Below, in pieces: positions 18,344 through 31,299 of a stretch of 64,000 nt of DNA. The notes beneath the pieces were generated by a model, which searched no databases, had not been told where the DNA came from, and saw only the letters and a program-made list of their open reading frames with translations. How positions within the stretch are numbered: position 1 is the first letter of the stretch; each line of letters starts with the position of its first letter. Origin of the DNA: an uncultured Cytophagales bacterium (GTDB lineage: Bacteria > Bacteroidota > Bacteroidia > Cytophagales > Cyclobacteriaceae). The translations under genes and the position numbers were made by a program. Location of the stretch: contig CAJXNP010000019.1 in assembly GCA_913057175.1 (NCBI GenBank), positions 62,001 to 126,000 of the forward strand. The letters are read 5' to 3'.

Positions 18344-19453
18344 ATGGATGATTCAAGGCTATACCAAATGGCATTGTCCATGGTGCCGGGAATTGGTAAC
18401 GTCATCACAAAAACCCTGATCAGTTATTGCGGTTCAGCAAAGAACATTTTCACTACCAACAAAAACAAGCTTTCCAAAATTCCGGGCATTGGTGAAAAAA
18501 CAGCCAACTCGATTCTCAAATTCAATCAATTTGACGAGGCAGAAAAAGAATTAATAAAGTGCAAAGACCATCAAATTGATTTGCTTTTTTTTACCGATGC
18601 AAAATTTCCCAGACGTCTGAAAGAATGCATTGATGCTCCCGTTTTGTTATTCAGCAAGGGAAATTTTGATCTCAATGAATCCAAAGTTATCTCAATTGTA
18701 GGCACAAGACAGGCCACGTCGTATGGCAGGGAATTCCTGGAACAATTCATCAACCACATCGCCCCTCACCAACCTGTCATTGTCAGTGGACTTGCTTATG
18801 GAATCGACGTCATTTCGCATAAGGAAGCTCTGAAAAATAAGTTGTCAACTATAGGTGTGATGGCCAGCGGTATGGACATCATATATCCCTCCAGTCATAA
18901 AAAATACGTCTATGAGATGATGGAAAATGGCGGGATTGTTTCAGAGTACAAAATTGGGACTATCCCTGACGCCCATAATTTCCCATCCAGAAACAGGATC
19001 ATTGCAGGACTATCTGATGCTACGATCGTCGTTGAAGCCTCTGAAAAAGGAGGCGCATTAATCACTGCTGAAATTGCTAATAACTACAACCGGGATGTAT
19101 TTGCTGTACCTGGAAATGTAGGGAACAACTATTCTAAAGGCTGTAATGACCTGATTAAAAAACATAAAGCAAACATTTTAACCTCAGCAAAAGATATTGA
19201 ATATTACCTGAACTGGGAAGTAGGCAAAGTTGCCGAATCATCTTATGATGATGATCAAAAATGGCTTGAAGAACTCAATAAGGAAGAAAAGCACATCGTT
19301 CAAACGATATTGGAGAACGAAAATAACATGTTAATTGACGATTTGAGCTGGAAGACACAAATACCGTTAAATTTTATTGCAACTCATATACTAAACCTTG
19401 AGTTTAAAGGTATTGTAAAGTCATTGCCAGGAAAAAGGTATCGGGTAAAGTAA
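18344..19453 (+). CDS. dprA: DNA-processing protein DprA
   Basis: 369-residue protein that loads RecA onto incoming single-stranded DNA during natural transformation. N-terminal helix-hairpin-helix region (SKIPGIGEKTANSIL, ~residues 45-60), then the Rossmann-like DprA core with VSGLAYGIDVISH, FPSRNRIIAGLSDATIVVEA and GGALITAEIANNYNR, and a C-terminal winged helix (~300-369). Length and all blocks are normal. Twelve bases after the MerR gene stop. Presence of dprA does not by itself show competence. Confidence 0.96.
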   Translation: MDDSRLYQMALSMVPGIGNVITKTLISYCGSAKNIFTTNKNKLSKIPGIGEKTANSILKFNQFDEAEKELIKCKDHQIDLLFFTDAKFPRRLKECIDAPVLLFSKGNFDLNESKVISIVGTRQATSYGREFLEQFINHIAPHQPVIVSGLAYGIDVISHKEALKNKLSTIGVMASGMDIIYPSSHKKYVYEMMENGGIVSEYKIGTIPDAHNFPSRNRIIAGLSDATIVVEASEKGGALITAEIANNYNRDVFAVPGNVGNNYSKGCNDLIKKHKANILTSAKDIEYYLNWEVGKVAESSYDDDQKWLEELNKEEKHIVQTILENENNMLIDDLSWKTQIPLNFIATHILNLEFKGIVKSLPGKRYRVK

Positions 19454-19478
19454 TTTTTAACGGCTGTCGGTTAGAGAG

Positions 19479-20570
19479 ATGTCAATTACGCTATATGACA
19501 TATTAGGGGTTAAAAGCACTGCTTCCAAAGAAGAGATCAAATCAGCTTACCGTAAATTAGCCAAAAAATACCACCCTGATAAAAATCTTCAGACAAATAA
19601 CGATCATCAGAAATTCATCGAAATAAAGAATGCCTATGAAATTCTTTCAGATGAAAATGAGCGGTCGAAATATGATTACAGGTTGAATTCCGTGTACGTT
19701 GAGGAGGATGAGATTTATTATGAAGAGCCTCCGGCCTATACCCGCCCACCTGTTTCTTACGCCTATTACAAGTACATGAGGTATGAATTTTCCAGAAGAA
19801 CCTATTTTTACGGTGCTTTATCTATTTTTGGAATAATTCTTTTTAGTCTTCTTTTCCCTACCTACCTTATGCTTAACAGCTCCCATACTCATTTCACAAA
19901 AGGGATGGCCTATTATGAAGCAGGAATGTATTCTCAGGCAATTGATAATTTCAGTAAATCGATCAACGACCTTGGGGGAAATAACGGTATCGCTAATTAT
20001 TACAACTCCTACATTCTTTTCTATCATTACAATAACTATCAAATAACGCTTAAATACATTGATCGCTCTTTGGATGATATTGACGATGATTCATTGCGAT
20101 CCGAATTGTACTGGATGAAAGGACGATGCTATCAGGTTGCCGGAAAACACGATGAAGCCCTTAAGTACTATAGCGAAGTCAAAGACTATAATAGCATATA
20201 TGACAGTACCCTGTTTTATTCAGGAATCATTTACTCCGTAAATAAAAATGATTATTACAAAGGCTTAGATTATTTCGAAAAGATCCTTTCCAAGAATAGC
20301 CGTCACCTGGAATCCATGTATTTCAAAGCTTATAGCCTCCAAAAACTAGAAAAACACGATGAAGCAATTAAAATTTACAATGATTTGCTTATCAATGATT
20401 TTGAAGTGGGCCCAGTCCATTTTCACAAAGCCTTATCGCAGTTTAAATTAAATTTATATGACAAAGCTTGTGAAAACCTGGATAAGGCAATTTATTATCA
20501 AGTTGAGGATGCCATCAAATTAAAGAGCATCTACTGCCTCAATACTGAACATTCTGACAGTGTTTTTTAA
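19479..20570 (+). CDS. J-domain protein with membrane segment and TPR repeats
   Basis: 363 residues. The N-terminal J domain (~4-65) has the HPD motif in [11 protein letters not shown], needed to stimulate DnaK-type chaperones. A transmembrane helix lies at ~113-133 ([20 protein letters not shown]) and is followed by tetratricopeptide repeats (~145-360, for example AMYYEAG-like [19 protein letters not shown]). The J domain would be cytoplasmic and the TPR part periplasmic if one helix spans the membrane. This is not DnaJ itself: Gly/Phe and zinc-finger parts are missing. Its end overlaps the convergent TPR gene by 32 bases. Confidence 0.87.
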   Translation: MSITLYDILGVKSTASKEEIKSAYRKLAKKYHPDKNLQTNNDHQKFIEIKNAYEILSDENERSKYDYRLNSVYVEEDEIYYEEPPAYTRPPVSYAYYKYMRYEFSRRTYFYGALSIFGIILFSLLFPTYLMLNSSHTHFTKGMAYYEAGMYSQAIDNFSKSINDLGGNNGIANYYNSYILFYHYNNYQITLKYIDRSLDDIDDDSLRSELYWMKGRCYQVAGKHDEALKYYSEVKDYNSIYDSTLFYSGIIYSVNKNDYYKGLDYFEKILSKNSRHLESMYFKAYSLQKLEKHDEAIKIYNDLLINDFEVGPVHFHKALSQFKLNLYDKACENLDKAIYYQVEDAIKLKSIYCLNTEHSDSVF

Positions 20571-21156
20571 TTTCTTCGTACGCCTTTAAGTCCCCCATTT
20601 CTCCGGCTATACTCAGGTCTGCGCATCCTTCCTCCAACATTCCATATTCAACTTTAATGATTCCTCTAAGGAAATAGGCATCCTTATTTTGGGCATTCAT
20701 TTCAATGATCTTATCACAATCCTTGATTGCATCGTTATACGATTCGATTTGAAGTTTCGCCTGACCTCTCCTGTAAAACGCATCAATATTATTAGCATTG
20801 ATATCAATACATCGGGAATAGTCCTTTATTGCGCCCTGAAAATCCTGAAGCCCATATTTTACATTTCCTCTTTCAAGATAGGCATCGATTAACTTATTGT
20901 CCAGCTCAATCGCCTTATTCAGGTCTTTTAACGCTCCCTGAAAATCGCTAAGGTCTTTTTTTATCACACCGCGAACATAATAGGCCACAGCATATTTTTC
21001 ATCAACTTTTATTGCCTGGCTCAGCTTTTGAAGAGCCTCAGAATATTCATTATTTTCATAATATTGCTTCCCTTCAATGGTTAATTCCTGCGCAACGGTT
21101 TGTGAAAAAGCATTGAAAGAAATGGCCACAAAAAATACAGCAAATAATACCCTCAT
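20539..21156 (-). CDS. Secreted tetratricopeptide-repeat protein
   Basis: 205 residues with a signal peptide ([19 protein letters not shown]) followed by about four to five TPR units, e.g. [57 protein letters not shown] and [19 protein letters not shown]. Such proteins form scaffolds for complexes in the periplasm or at the outer membrane; the partner is unknown. The gene converges on the J-domain/TPR gene with a 32-base overlap of coding ends, and both carry TPR units, so a shared origin or function is possible. Confidence 0.88.
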   Translation of the reverse strand: MRVLFAVFFVAISFNAFSQTVAQELTIEGKQYYENNEYSEALQKLSQAIKVDEKYAVAYYVRGVIKKDLSDFQGALKDLNKAIELDNKLIDAYLERGNVKYGLQDFQGAIKDYSRCIDINANNIDAFYRRGQAKLQIESYNDAIKDCDKIIEMNAQNKDAYFLRGIIKVEYGMLEEGCADLSIAGEMGDLKAYEEIKKHCQNVQY

Positions 21157-21307
21157 AATTTTATCTTTAATTCCCTAAAAAGTCTGAATAGCATGGTAAT
21201 ACCAGTCAGAACTTCCCCATCTATATTGAAGAGGAAGTCCGGATTTAATTCACCTGATTCAAAAGTAGGGCTATTTTGCCAAAGATATCATTCAATTTAT
21301 GGGTGCA

Positions 21308-24300
21308 TCATACATCATATGACAGGTTGGAAGAGAGCCATTTCTCAATATCAACTGTTTCAATTCCCTTTCTGGAGGCATAATCGACCACCTGATCCTT
21401 TTCAACCTTACCTACCCCAAAATATCTTGATTCCGGATGAGAGAAATACCAGCCGCAAACTGTCGCTGCCGGATACATGGCATAATTCTCAGTTAATCTG
21501 ATTTGAGTATTTTCTTCTACTTTTAACAGCTCGAAAAGCTTTTTCTTTTCAAGATGATCGGGGCATGCAGGATAACCCGGCGCCGGTCGAATTCCCTGAT
21601 ATTTTTCTTTTATCAGATCTGCATTGCCAAGTTCTTCATTTGCTACATAACCCCAGTATTCTTTCCTGACTTTTTCATGAATGAATTCTGCATAGGCTTC
21701 TGCCAACCGATCGGCCAGGGCCTTGACCATGATGCTGTTGTAGTCATCGAGATCCTTTTCATATTGTGCTGCTAATTTCTCCGCGTTAATTCCAGCTGTT
21801 ACAGCAAACGCACCGATATAATCCTGCTTATTTGTTTCTTCCGGAGCGATGAAATCACTCAGGTTGAAATTAGGCAAATTGACCGCTTTCTTGCTTTGCT
21901 GTCGCAAAAAGTTGAGGGTATTGATTTTTTCCTCTTTGTTAATGTGCCAGCCTACTCCATTTTGTTTATAAGAATACAAGACCACATCATCATAGTTGAT
22001 CGTATTTGCTGGGAAAAATCCTACAACTGCCTCCAATTCAAGTAGTTTTTCATCTACAATTTTTTGAAGAAGCTCATTGGCATCTTTAAACAGCTTTGTT
22101 GCTTCTGAGCCCACTACTTCATCCTCCAGAATCTGAGGATATTTACCTGCTAATTCCCACGCAATGAAAAATGGTGTCCAGTCAATGTAATCGATTAATT
22201 GAGTCAACTTTACATCTTCTATTTTTTTCGCACCCAAAAACTTAGGCTGAACAGGAGAGAAGCTCTCCCAATCAGGAGTAAACCGATTTTCTCTTGCTTC
22301 ACTGATTGTAATGTAGTTCTTCACGCCTCTCTTTCTCTCATGGTCCTCCCTCAATTTGACATAATCTTCTTTTGTTTGTTTCACAAAATTATCAGAAACC
22401 GATTTATCACTATTAACAAGGTTGCTTACCACCGGGACACTTTTCGAGGCATCCAACACATGAATAACGGCCTGGCTATAAGACGGGTCAATTTTTACCG
22501 CAGTATGAATCTTGGAAGTGGTTGCACCTCCGATCAACAATGGGAATTTTAGTTTTCTTCTCTCCATTTCCCTGGCTACGTATACCATTTCATCCAATGA
22601 AGGGGTAATCAAACCGCTCAATCCAATGACGTCCGCATTTTCCTTAACAGCGGTATCAAGGATCTTTTCAAGGGGAACCATTACACCCAGATCTATGATC
22701 TCGTAGTTGTTGCATGCCAATACAACACCAACTATGTTTTTTCCAATGTCATGAACATCTCCTTTTACAGTAGCTAATACAACCTTTCCGTTATTTTTAG
22801 CTGCCGATGTATCGTTCAACTCTTCTTTTTCCTTCTCAATGAAAGGGATCAAATAGGCTACTGCTTTTTTCATCACCCTTGCACTTTTTACTACCTGTGG
22901 TAAGAACATTTTCCCCTCACCAAAAAGATCACCTACCACATTCATTCCATCCATCAAAGGCCCTTCGATCACCTGCAAAGGTCTGTCAAAATTATGACGG
23001 GCTTCCTCAACATCATCCTCAATAAACTCCACAATACCTTTGATCAACGCATGGCTAATCCGTTCATTGACCGGTTTTCCTCTCCAGGCATCATCCTTTT
23101 CCAGCTTTTTACCAGAGCCCTTTACCTTTTCAGCAAACTCGATTAATCTTTCGGTAGCATCAGGACGTCTGTTTAAGAGAACGTCTTCAACCCGTTCCAA
23201 AAGATCTTTGGGAATTTCCTCATATACTTCGATCATGCCGGCATTGACAATTCCCATATCCAGACCAGCCTTGATAGCGTGGTAAAGAAAAGCTGAGTGC
23301 ATGGCTTCCCGAACGACGTTATTACCACGGAAAGAGAAGGAAATGTTGCTCACACCTCCACTTACTTTCGCTCCGGGCAGGTTTCCCTTGATCCATTTGA
23401 CAGTTTTAATGAAGTCAACAGCATAATTATTATGCTCATCCATTCCCGTTGCAACGGTCAAAATGTTCGGATCGAAAATGATGTCTTCTTTAGGGAACCC
23501 TATATCATTAACTAAAATATCGTAAGACCGCTTACAAATTTCAATTCTACGCTCAAAAGAATCTGCCTGCCCTTGTTCGTCGAAGGCCATTACGACCGCA
23601 GCAGCTCCATAATCTCTTACTTTTTGGGCGGCCTCTTTAAACTTTTCTTCACCTTCTTTCAGAGAGATGGAGTTAACAACTGATTTCCCCTGAAGGCATT
23701 TTAGGCCAGCCTCAATCACTGACCATTTGGAGGAATCGACCATTATAGGAACTTTGGCGATTTCCGGTTCTGATGCCAACAGATTAATGAATTTTACCAT
23801 TTCGACTTCGGAATCTAACATCCCTTCGTCCAGGTTCACATCAACAACTTGTGCACCACCTTCCACTTGTCCACGGGCGACTTCCAGCGCTTCATCATAA
23901 TTTTGCTCCTTTATCAGCCTTGCAAATTTTATTGAACCGGTAACATTTGTTCGCTCTCCGATATTGATAAAGTTTGAATTCTCTGTCATGTTAAGTGGTT
24001 CCAGACCACTTAAATGTAGATAGCCATCTTTTTCAGGTATTTCCCTCGGCTTATATTTTCTTACAGCTTCGGCAATCGCTTTGATGTGTTCAGGAGTTGT
24101 CCCACAACATCCTCCTACTATGTTTAAGAGTCCTTCTTTTGCATAATCCTCCAATACTTTGGCCATATACTCAGGAGTTTCATCATACTGACCAAATTCA
24201 TTGGGCAATCCGGCGTTTGGATGCAAACTAACCGGGACATCTGCGATTCTGCTAAGGGTACCAAGATAGGACCTCATCATATCAGCACCAAGTGCACAGT

Positions 24301-25024
24301 TTAGTCCGATACTAAAAATGTTCCCGTGAGATATGGAATGCCAGAAAGCTTCAGTTGTTTGACCAGATAAGGTCCTACCGCTAGCATCTGTGATGGTTCC
24401 CGATACCATGATGGGTATATCCAGATTCTTTTCTCTTAACAATTCGCGAATGGCAAAAATAGCTGCTTTAGCATTGAGGGTATCGAAAATGGTTTCCACT
24501 AATAAAATATCTACTCCCCCATCCAGCAAGGCTTCTGCCTGTTCTTTGTATGCTTTTTTTAGCTGGTCGAAATTGATATTTCTGAATCCCGGATCATTGA
24601 CATCGGGTGAAAAGGAAGCTGATCTGTTGGTTGGCCCTATTGAACCTGCGACAAATTTAGGCGAATCCGGATGATGCCTGGTAAAACTGTCTGCTACTTC
24701 CTTGGCTATTTTAGCAGCTTCATAGTTGATCTCCCGGACATATTCCTCCAGGTGGTAGTCTGCCTGAGCGATGGTCGTTCCGGAAAAAGTATTGGTGAAA
24801 ATAATATCTGCACCGGCTTCCAGGTATGCATTATGGATTTCCTTAATTACATCCGGTCTCGTGATGGATAACAGATCATTGTTGCCAAAGAGTGGATGTT
24901 TGTGATCTTTAAATTTTTCTCCTCGATAATCTTCATCTGAAAGTTTGTATCGCTGGATCATGGTACCCATGGCTCCATCCAATACTAATATCCTTTCCTT
25001 CAATAATTCTTGTAAAGTCTTCAA
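21308..25024 (-). CDS. metH: Cobalamin-dependent methionine synthase
   Basis: Transfers a methyl group from methyltetrahydrofolate to homocysteine using cobalamin. All four modules are present in 1238 residues: homocysteine domain with zinc Cys ([22 protein letters not shown]), pterin-binding domain ([14 protein letters not shown]), B12 domain with the lower-ligand motif [14 protein letters not shown], and the SAM-binding activation domain ([14 protein letters not shown]). The start appears to be TTG at 25024: the frame closes a few codons upstream and no ATG lies between. A SAM-I riboswitch ends 21 bases before it. Confidence 0.97.
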   Translation of the reverse strand: MKTLQELLKERILVLDGAMGTMIQRYKLSDEDYRGEKFKDHKHPLFGNNDLLSITRPDVIKEIHNAYLEAGADIIFTNTFSGTTIAQADYHLEEYVREINYEAAKIAKEVADSFTRHHPDSPKFVAGSIGPTNRSASFSPDVNDPGFRNINFDQLKKAYKEQAEALLDGGVDILLVETIFDTLNAKAAIFAIRELLREKNLDIPIMVSGTITDASGRTLSGQTTEAFWHSISHGNIFSIGLNCALGADMMRSYLGTLSRIADVPVSLHPNAGLPNEFGQYDETPEYMAKVLEDYAKEGLLNIVGGCCGTTPEHIKAIAEAVRKYKPREIPEKDGYLHLSGLEPLNMTENSNFINIGERTNVTGSIKFARLIKEQNYDEALEVARGQVEGGAQVVDVNLDEGMLDSEVEMVKFINLLASEPEIAKVPIMVDSSKWSVIEAGLKCLQGKSVVNSISLKEGEEKFKEAAQKVRDYGAAAVVMAFDEQGQADSFERRIEICKRSYDILVNDIGFPKEDIIFDPNILTVATGMDEHNNYAVDFIKTVKWIKGNLPGAKVSGGVSNISFSFRGNNVVREAMHSAFLYHAIKAGLDMGIVNAGMIEVYEEIPKDLLERVEDVLLNRRPDATERLIEFAEKVKGSGKKLEKDDAWRGKPVNERISHALIKGIVEFIEDDVEEARHNFDRPLQVIEGPLMDGMNVVGDLFGEGKMFLPQVVKSARVMKKAVAYLIPFIEKEKEELNDTSAAKNNGKVVLATVKGDVHDIGKNIVGVVLACNNYEIIDLGVMVPLEKILDTAVKENADVIGLSGLITPSLDEMVYVAREMERRKLKFPLLIGGATTSKIHTAVKIDPSYSQAVIHVLDASKSVPVVSNLVNSDKSVSDNFVKQTKEDYVKLREDHERKRGVKNYITISEARENRFTPDWESFSPVQPKFLGAKKIEDVKLTQLIDYIDWTPFFIAWELAGKYPQILEDEVVGSEATKLFKDANELLQKIVDEKLLELEAVVGFFPANTINYDDVVLYSYKQNGVGWHINKEEKINTLNFLRQQSKKAVNLPNFNLSDFIAPEETNKQDYIGAFAVTAGINAEKLAAQYEKDLDDYNSIMVKALADRLAEAYAEFIHEKVRKEYWGYVANEELGNADLIKEKYQGIRPAPGYPACPDHLEKKKLFELLKVEENTQIRLTENYAMYPAATVCGWYFSHPESRYFGVGKVEKDQVVDYASRKGIETVDIEKWLSSNLSYDV

Positions 25025-25045
25025 AATTAATAGTTTTTAAGTGTA

Positions 25046-25177
25046 AGCTTATCGAAGAAAGGCTGCTAGATAGGGAACTTATCTACCTTGGAATCCAAGC
25101 GGGAGTTGGCACCAAGTATTACCCAGGTTGCCAAGACATCAAAGGGCCCGTTCCCTCCGTCTTTCTTGATAAGAGCT
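25046..25177 (-). promoter_or_regulatory. SAM-I riboswitch (S-box) upstream of metH
   Basis: Read on the minus strand, the leader has the S-box core in the proper order: P1 5' arm CTCTTATCAAGA, GGAGGGA, GGGCCC, GATGTCTTGGCAACC (P3 and its conserved GGCAACC), GGTGCCAA, TCCCGC, and the P1 3' arm CGATAAGCT. Binding of S-adenosylmethionine is expected to lower metH expression. No intrinsic terminator is visible in the 21 bases between the aptamer and the start codon, so control may be at translation or by another route. Basis: direct reading plus knowledge of the family consensus. Confidence 0.9.
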
Positions 25178-25212
25178 ACAAAGTAAGCGTACTGTTTACT
25201 AATAAACAATTA

Positions 25213-27330
25213 TTACCAAAACATTTTTATACGCTCTACTTCTTCCAATTTCACATTGTAGAATTCGTTGTGGATGTTAAACGGTTCAACCCCTGCCTCT
25301 GTTTTGATAGAATATGAACCATCTTCATTCATGATATAGGTGTTAACATTATCGCGCATGTTATAATGCAATATGTTGATACATTGTTTCTTCAATGTCG
25401 GGTCAAGGATTAAGAACAGGGATTCAATGCGACGATCAAAGCTTCGTACCATAACATCAGCACTTCCACAGTATACTTTTGGATCGCCTTCATTGTGGAA
25501 ATAATAGATCCTGCTGTGCTCAAGATAATTACCTACGATGGAAATAACCTCTACGTTTTCACTGAGGTCTTTACGGCCCGGGCGTAGGCAACATATTCCT
25601 CGTACAACCAATTTAATTGGTACACCAGCCTGTGACGCCTCGTATAATTCATTGATAGTTTCCTTATCTTGTAGTGAATTGATTTTGATAACTATCCCAC
25701 TAACAAGTCCTTTCCTGGCATTTTCCGCTTCATTTCGGATAAGCTCAATCAACTGCCGTCTCATGTCTTTAGGAGCGGTGATCAGGTTTTGGTAGATCCT
25801 GGGCTCCGAATGTCCGGTAATGGCATTGAAAAATTCCGAAACATCGTGTGCATACAACTCATTTGTTGTCAGTAAACCCAAATCTGTATACAGTTTGGCC
25901 GTTGTTTCATTGTAGTTACCACTGGACATATGGACATATCTCGTTACCTTTTCCCCTTCCTTTCTCACGATTAACAACAACTTGGTATGTGTTTTCACAT
26001 GGCTGACGCCGTAAATGACAAAGCAACCTGCCTCTTCCAGCATTTTAGCTTCCCTCAGGTTATTTTCTTCATCAAACCTGGCTTTTACCTCAAATAAGAC
26101 TGAAACGTGCTTTCCATTTTCTACAGCTTTATGCAAAGCAGTTGTAATTCGCGAATTTCTCGCAAGCCTGTAAATGGTCAATTTAATGGAAAGTACTTTA
26201 GGATCCTCAGCTGATTTTTCGATCAGATCCAGTAAAGGCTCCATGGTGTTATAAGGATGATGAAGCAGAATGTCTTTTTTCTTTAAGACTTCGAAAATAT
26301 TCATTGAATCGTCATCCGGATAGGTAATAGCATTCACCTGAGAACGTTGCCTGGGCAACAAACCCTTCAAATTGGGATTTCCGATGATACTCCAGAATCG
26401 TGTATAATCAAACATGTTATCGCCTGAGACATAAAAGAAATTATCCTCATCAAGTTCCCAGCGATCTTTCAATATCTTTTTCAACCACTTATTAGGACTC
26501 TCATCCATTTCAACCCGGACAACCCTCCCTGTTTTCCTGGTCCTGAGTTTCTTTTTTAATTCTTCCAGAAAATTTGCATCGATATCATCACTCTCTTCCA
26601 AGGTAAAATCACCATTTCTTGTCAGGCGGAATAAGTTGATCGAGATGATATCGACATTTCTAAAAAGTTTGTGAATATAGTTCTTAATGATATCCTCGAT
26701 AGGCATGAAAATGATGTGCTCATCCCGCTCAATCTCAAAGAAGCGAGGTAAATTTTGAGGAATCTGTATGAAAGAAAGTTTCTTTTGAGATTTGTCTTCC
26801 AATTTATTTTGTGTAACTACCCCGAAAATCAGGATCTGGTTCATCAACACCGGAAATGTGTGGTAGCTGTCATAGACCATTGGCGTAAGCATGGGAAAAA
26901 TGGTCTTCTTGAAGTAGTCTTTTACCTTTGAAAGTTCCTGCTCTTTCAAATCCTCAATCCTGCCGATGCAAAATCCCGATTCTTTAAATAAAGGTTTTAG
27001 TTTATGTTCATAATATTCAGTCTGATCGCTGTAAAATTTGTGTGCTTCCTGAAAGAGCTTCCTCTTGTATGGAATTTCCCTTAATCCTGAATAATCAGTC
27101 CTCTCCTTCCCATAATCAAGGTAATTGTACAAACTACCTACCCTGATCATGAAAAATTCATCCAGATTAGAAGATGTGATAGCAAGAAATTTTAAACGCT
27201 CCAATAAAGTCCTGTCAAGGTGTTTTGCCTGATCCAAAACACGATTGTTAAACTTCAACCAGCTGAGATCCCGGCTGATGTACTTACTTTGGTCAATCAG
27301 GGTCGTAACTCTATCGGTTTCTGCTATCAT
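25213..27330 (-). CDS. ppk: Polyphosphate kinase 1
   Basis: Membrane-associated enzyme that makes polyphosphate from ATP; 705 residues from the chosen ATG. Domains: N domain (YISRDLSWLKFNNRVLDQA), head domain, and two C domains with the catalytic His region (VSHVKTHTKLLLIVRKEG), RYVHMSSGNYN and SSADVMVRSFDRRIE-like CGSADVMVRSFDRRIE. A longer frame starts with GTG at 27390, but the extra 20 residues are not family-like, so the ATG at 27330 is preferred. Same direction as gyrB with a gap of about 85 bases, so cotranscription is possible. The ppx partner is not in the window. Confidence 0.95.
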   Translation of the reverse strand: MIAETDRVTTLIDQSKYISRDLSWLKFNNRVLDQAKHLDRTLLERLKFLAITSSNLDEFFMIRVGSLYNYLDYGKERTDYSGLREIPYKRKLFQEAHKFYSDQTEYYEHKLKPLFKESGFCIGRIEDLKEQELSKVKDYFKKTIFPMLTPMVYDSYHTFPVLMNQILIFGVVTQNKLEDKSQKKLSFIQIPQNLPRFFEIERDEHIIFMPIEDIIKNYIHKLFRNVDIISINLFRLTRNGDFTLEESDDIDANFLEELKKKLRTRKTGRVVRVEMDESPNKWLKKILKDRWELDEDNFFYVSGDNMFDYTRFWSIIGNPNLKGLLPRQRSQVNAITYPDDDSMNIFEVLKKKDILLHHPYNTMEPLLDLIEKSAEDPKVLSIKLTIYRLARNSRITTALHKAVENGKHVSVLFEVKARFDEENNLREAKMLEEAGCFVIYGVSHVKTHTKLLLIVRKEGEKVTRYVHMSSGNYNETTAKLYTDLGLLTTNELYAHDVSEFFNAITGHSEPRIYQNLITAPKDMRRQLIELIRNEAENARKGLVSGIVIKINSLQDKETINELYEASQAGVPIKLVVRGICCLRPGRKDLSENVEVISIVGNYLEHSRIYYFHNEGDPKVYCGSADVMVRSFDRRIESLFLILDPTLKKQCINILHYNMRDNVNTYIMNEDGSYSIKTEAGVEPFNIHNEFYNVKLEEVERIKMFW

Positions 27331-27414
27331 ATGTGCTGTTGGTTTGGTGTTTAAATAAATAGCAAAGCCTTTTGAAAAACAAAAGGCCACACTATAAATT
27401 ATATTAATTTACTA

Positions 27415-29406
<1,992 letters not shown>

Positions 29407-29481
29407 TTATGACAGATATTCACCCTTTCAACGACAAAAGAATTGCCTTTTGTAATTTAGTTTTTGGAATGAAATTTTTTG

Positions 29482-29850
29482 CTAGTATTGTTTGGTGCTG
29501 ATTAAAACAAGTGTACAGGCATTTAGAGTTGTAATTCTCTCATTTTCAGCCAATTTCTTTAATTCCTCATTTTCTGTTCCCGGATTGAAAATGATCCTTT
29601 TCGGATTCAGGTTAAGGATATAATCGTAATACAATGCCTGGTGAAAGGGGTTCATGTAGAGTGTAACGGTGTCAATATCTTCAATATCAGGTTTTGCACG
29701 GATGTCGAGGATCTCCTTACCGAAAATTTTTCCTTTTTTTAATCCCACAGGAACGATCTCATTTCCACTATTCTGCAGCATTTCACTGGCCACATATGAG
29801 TACCTTGCAGGATTGGTGCTAGCTCCTAATACAACCGTTTTTTTACCCAT
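29482..29850 (-). CDS. CoA-binding domain protein (YccU/CoA_binding_2 family)
   Basis: 122-residue single-domain Rossmann protein. The N-terminal nucleotide-binding loop VVLGASTNPARYSYVA is followed by IVPVGLKKGKIFGKEI and the conserved YMNPFHQALYYDYI and RIIFNPGTENEEL segments. Homologues bind coenzyme A or a related nucleotide in structures; the physiological role is not known. ATG start. Divergent from the universal stress protein gene, sharing a 118-base intergenic region. Confidence 0.88.
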   Translation of the reverse strand: MGKKTVVLGASTNPARYSYVASEMLQNSGNEIVPVGLKKGKIFGKEILDIRAKPDIEDIDTVTLYMNPFHQALYYDYILNLNPKRIIFNPGTENEELKKLAENERITTLNACTLVLISTKQY

Positions 29851-29968
29851 ACTTTTCGCATTTACAAGCTTTGATATTACATCTGGCTCACCGACATTCA
29901 GACCCCGAAATTCATTTTACTTACAAATAGAACAAATTTTCTATTAATTTCGCGGCATATTAAGAAAT

Positions 29969-30895
29969 ATGGGAAAATTGATCAAAAGATTAGCTGTCGG
30001 ACTTGACCTGACAGCCATGGATGAAACAGTTATTCAGTTTGCCGAATTTGTTGCGACCAGAAACAAATCCGTTGAGGTGTATTTTATTCATGTGGTAAGA
30101 CACCACAAATTCCCGGAAGAATTTAAGGATGAGATCCCAAATGTAGAAGACAAGGTCTTTGACGAGAAAGAAAAGGCGATGCGCGATAGCGTAAAAAAAC
30201 ACTGGAAAGAAAATAAAGATACCAAGAAGATCTATTTAGTCAAGAAAGGTAAAATCGCTAAAAGTTTGCTAAAGGTGATGGATGCCAATAATATTGATCT
30301 CGTCATCATTGGTAAAAGCACTTCATCGAAGGAACGAGGATTGCTGGCACAAAAGATCGCCCGGTTAGCCAACTGTCAACTTCTGATCGTTCCCGAAGGC
30401 TGCACTCCTCAATTTAAAAAACTTCTCGTTCCCATTAATCATTCTGACAATGATAAAATTGCCGTAGAAAAAGCATTGGATATCGCCCGATTGTCGGGAC
30501 CGGAGGCGGAAATTATCTGTCAAAACATATTTTCGGTGCCAACGGGCTACCATTATACCGGTAAAACATTTGAAGAATTTACTGAGGTAATGAAAAAAAA
30601 TACGCAAAAAAAGTACAACCTTCTTATTTCCCACCTCGACACAAAAGATGTGAATATCAGGCCGGTATATTCGCTTGACAAGAATGATGATCCCATCGAA
30701 GCCGTTTATGAACTTGCATTAAAGGAAAAACCGGATACCATTCTTCTTGGCGCAAAGGGACTTAGCACAACTACGGCCTTATTCCTAAGCAGTATAGCAG
30801 AAAAACTCATCCAGGTCGACACGCAATTTCCCATCAGGATCGTCCGTAAAAAAGGAGACAATGCTGGAATCATGGAGTTTATTAAGAAGATTTAG
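29969..30895 (+). CDS. Universal stress protein with two UspA domains
   Basis: 308 residues in two UspA-like halves (~5-145 and ~150-300). The first half ends IDLVIIGKSTSSKERGLLA and the second begins FKKLLVPINHSDNDKIAVEKAL and ends DTILLGAKGLSTTTALFLSS. The ATP-binding G-2x-G-9x-G(S/T) pattern is only partly kept, so nucleotide binding is uncertain. Such proteins respond to starvation or stress in many bacteria. It stands alone and is followed by a repeat-filled gap of about 400 bases. Confidence 0.9.
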   Translation: MGKLIKRLAVGLDLTAMDETVIQFAEFVATRNKSVEVYFIHVVRHHKFPEEFKDEIPNVEDKVFDEKEKAMRDSVKKHWKENKDTKKIYLVKKGKIAKSLLKVMDANNIDLVIIGKSTSSKERGLLAQKIARLANCQLLIVPEGCTPQFKKLLVPINHSDNDKIAVEKALDIARLSGPEAEIICQNIFSVPTGYHYTGKTFEEFTEVMKKNTQKKYNLLISHLDTKDVNIRPVYSLDKNDDPIEAVYELALKEKPDTILLGAKGLSTTTALFLSSIAEKLIQVDTQFPIRIVRKKGDNAGIMEFIKKI

Positions 30896-30897
30896 GA

Positions 30898-31150
30898 GGC
30901 GGAAGCTGGAAGCGGCAGGCCGGAGAATTGGTTGCAGGTTCTGGAATTGGTTATTAAGTTATTGAGTTATTCGGTTATTAATGCTTTGTCTATTTTTAAG
31001 TCCGAAGTCGGAAGTCCGAAGATGGAAGAGGTAGATCAGGGAATTGGTTGCCGATTGCTCACAGGAAACCGGCAACTCGCAACCCGCAGCCCGTCCAACT
31101 CTATAACTTAATTATCCAATTAACTCAATCAACTCAATTGACCTTGACTC
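30898..31150. repeat. Long tract of degenerate 7- to 9-base word repeats
   Basis: The 404-base gap before the sigma factor gene has no coding sequence. Its first 250 bases are made of several blocks of imperfect tandem words: GGAAGCT GGAAGCG; an 8-base block AAGTTATT GAGTTATT CGGTTATT; a 7-base block AAGTCCG AAGTCGG AAGTCCG AAGATGG; CAACTCG CAACCCG CAGCCCG; and a 9-base block CAATTAACT CAATCAACT. The rest (31150-31299) is plain A/T-rich sequence that probably holds the promoter of the sigma operon. Confidence 0.68.
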
Positions 31151-31299
31151 AACCAGAAACAAGAAACTAAATTCTCCTCGCTTACAACTTCATACCATTC
31201 TTTCCTTATCCATTAATTGACTAATTTTCATAAATTGTCCTTGCTGATTAAACCTTTTGGTCATAAAGGCATCTAAGCTTCAAAACATTTTTTTTTGAA

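Noticed and set aside
25213-27390. ppk starting with GTG at 27390
   Set aside because: The extra 20 residues are not family-like; an ATG at 27330 precedes the conserved YISRDLSWLKFN.
30898-31150. Possible CRISPR array or repeat-in-toxin region
   Set aside because: The units are 7-9 bases, imperfect and without spacers; there are no cas genes and no coding frame.
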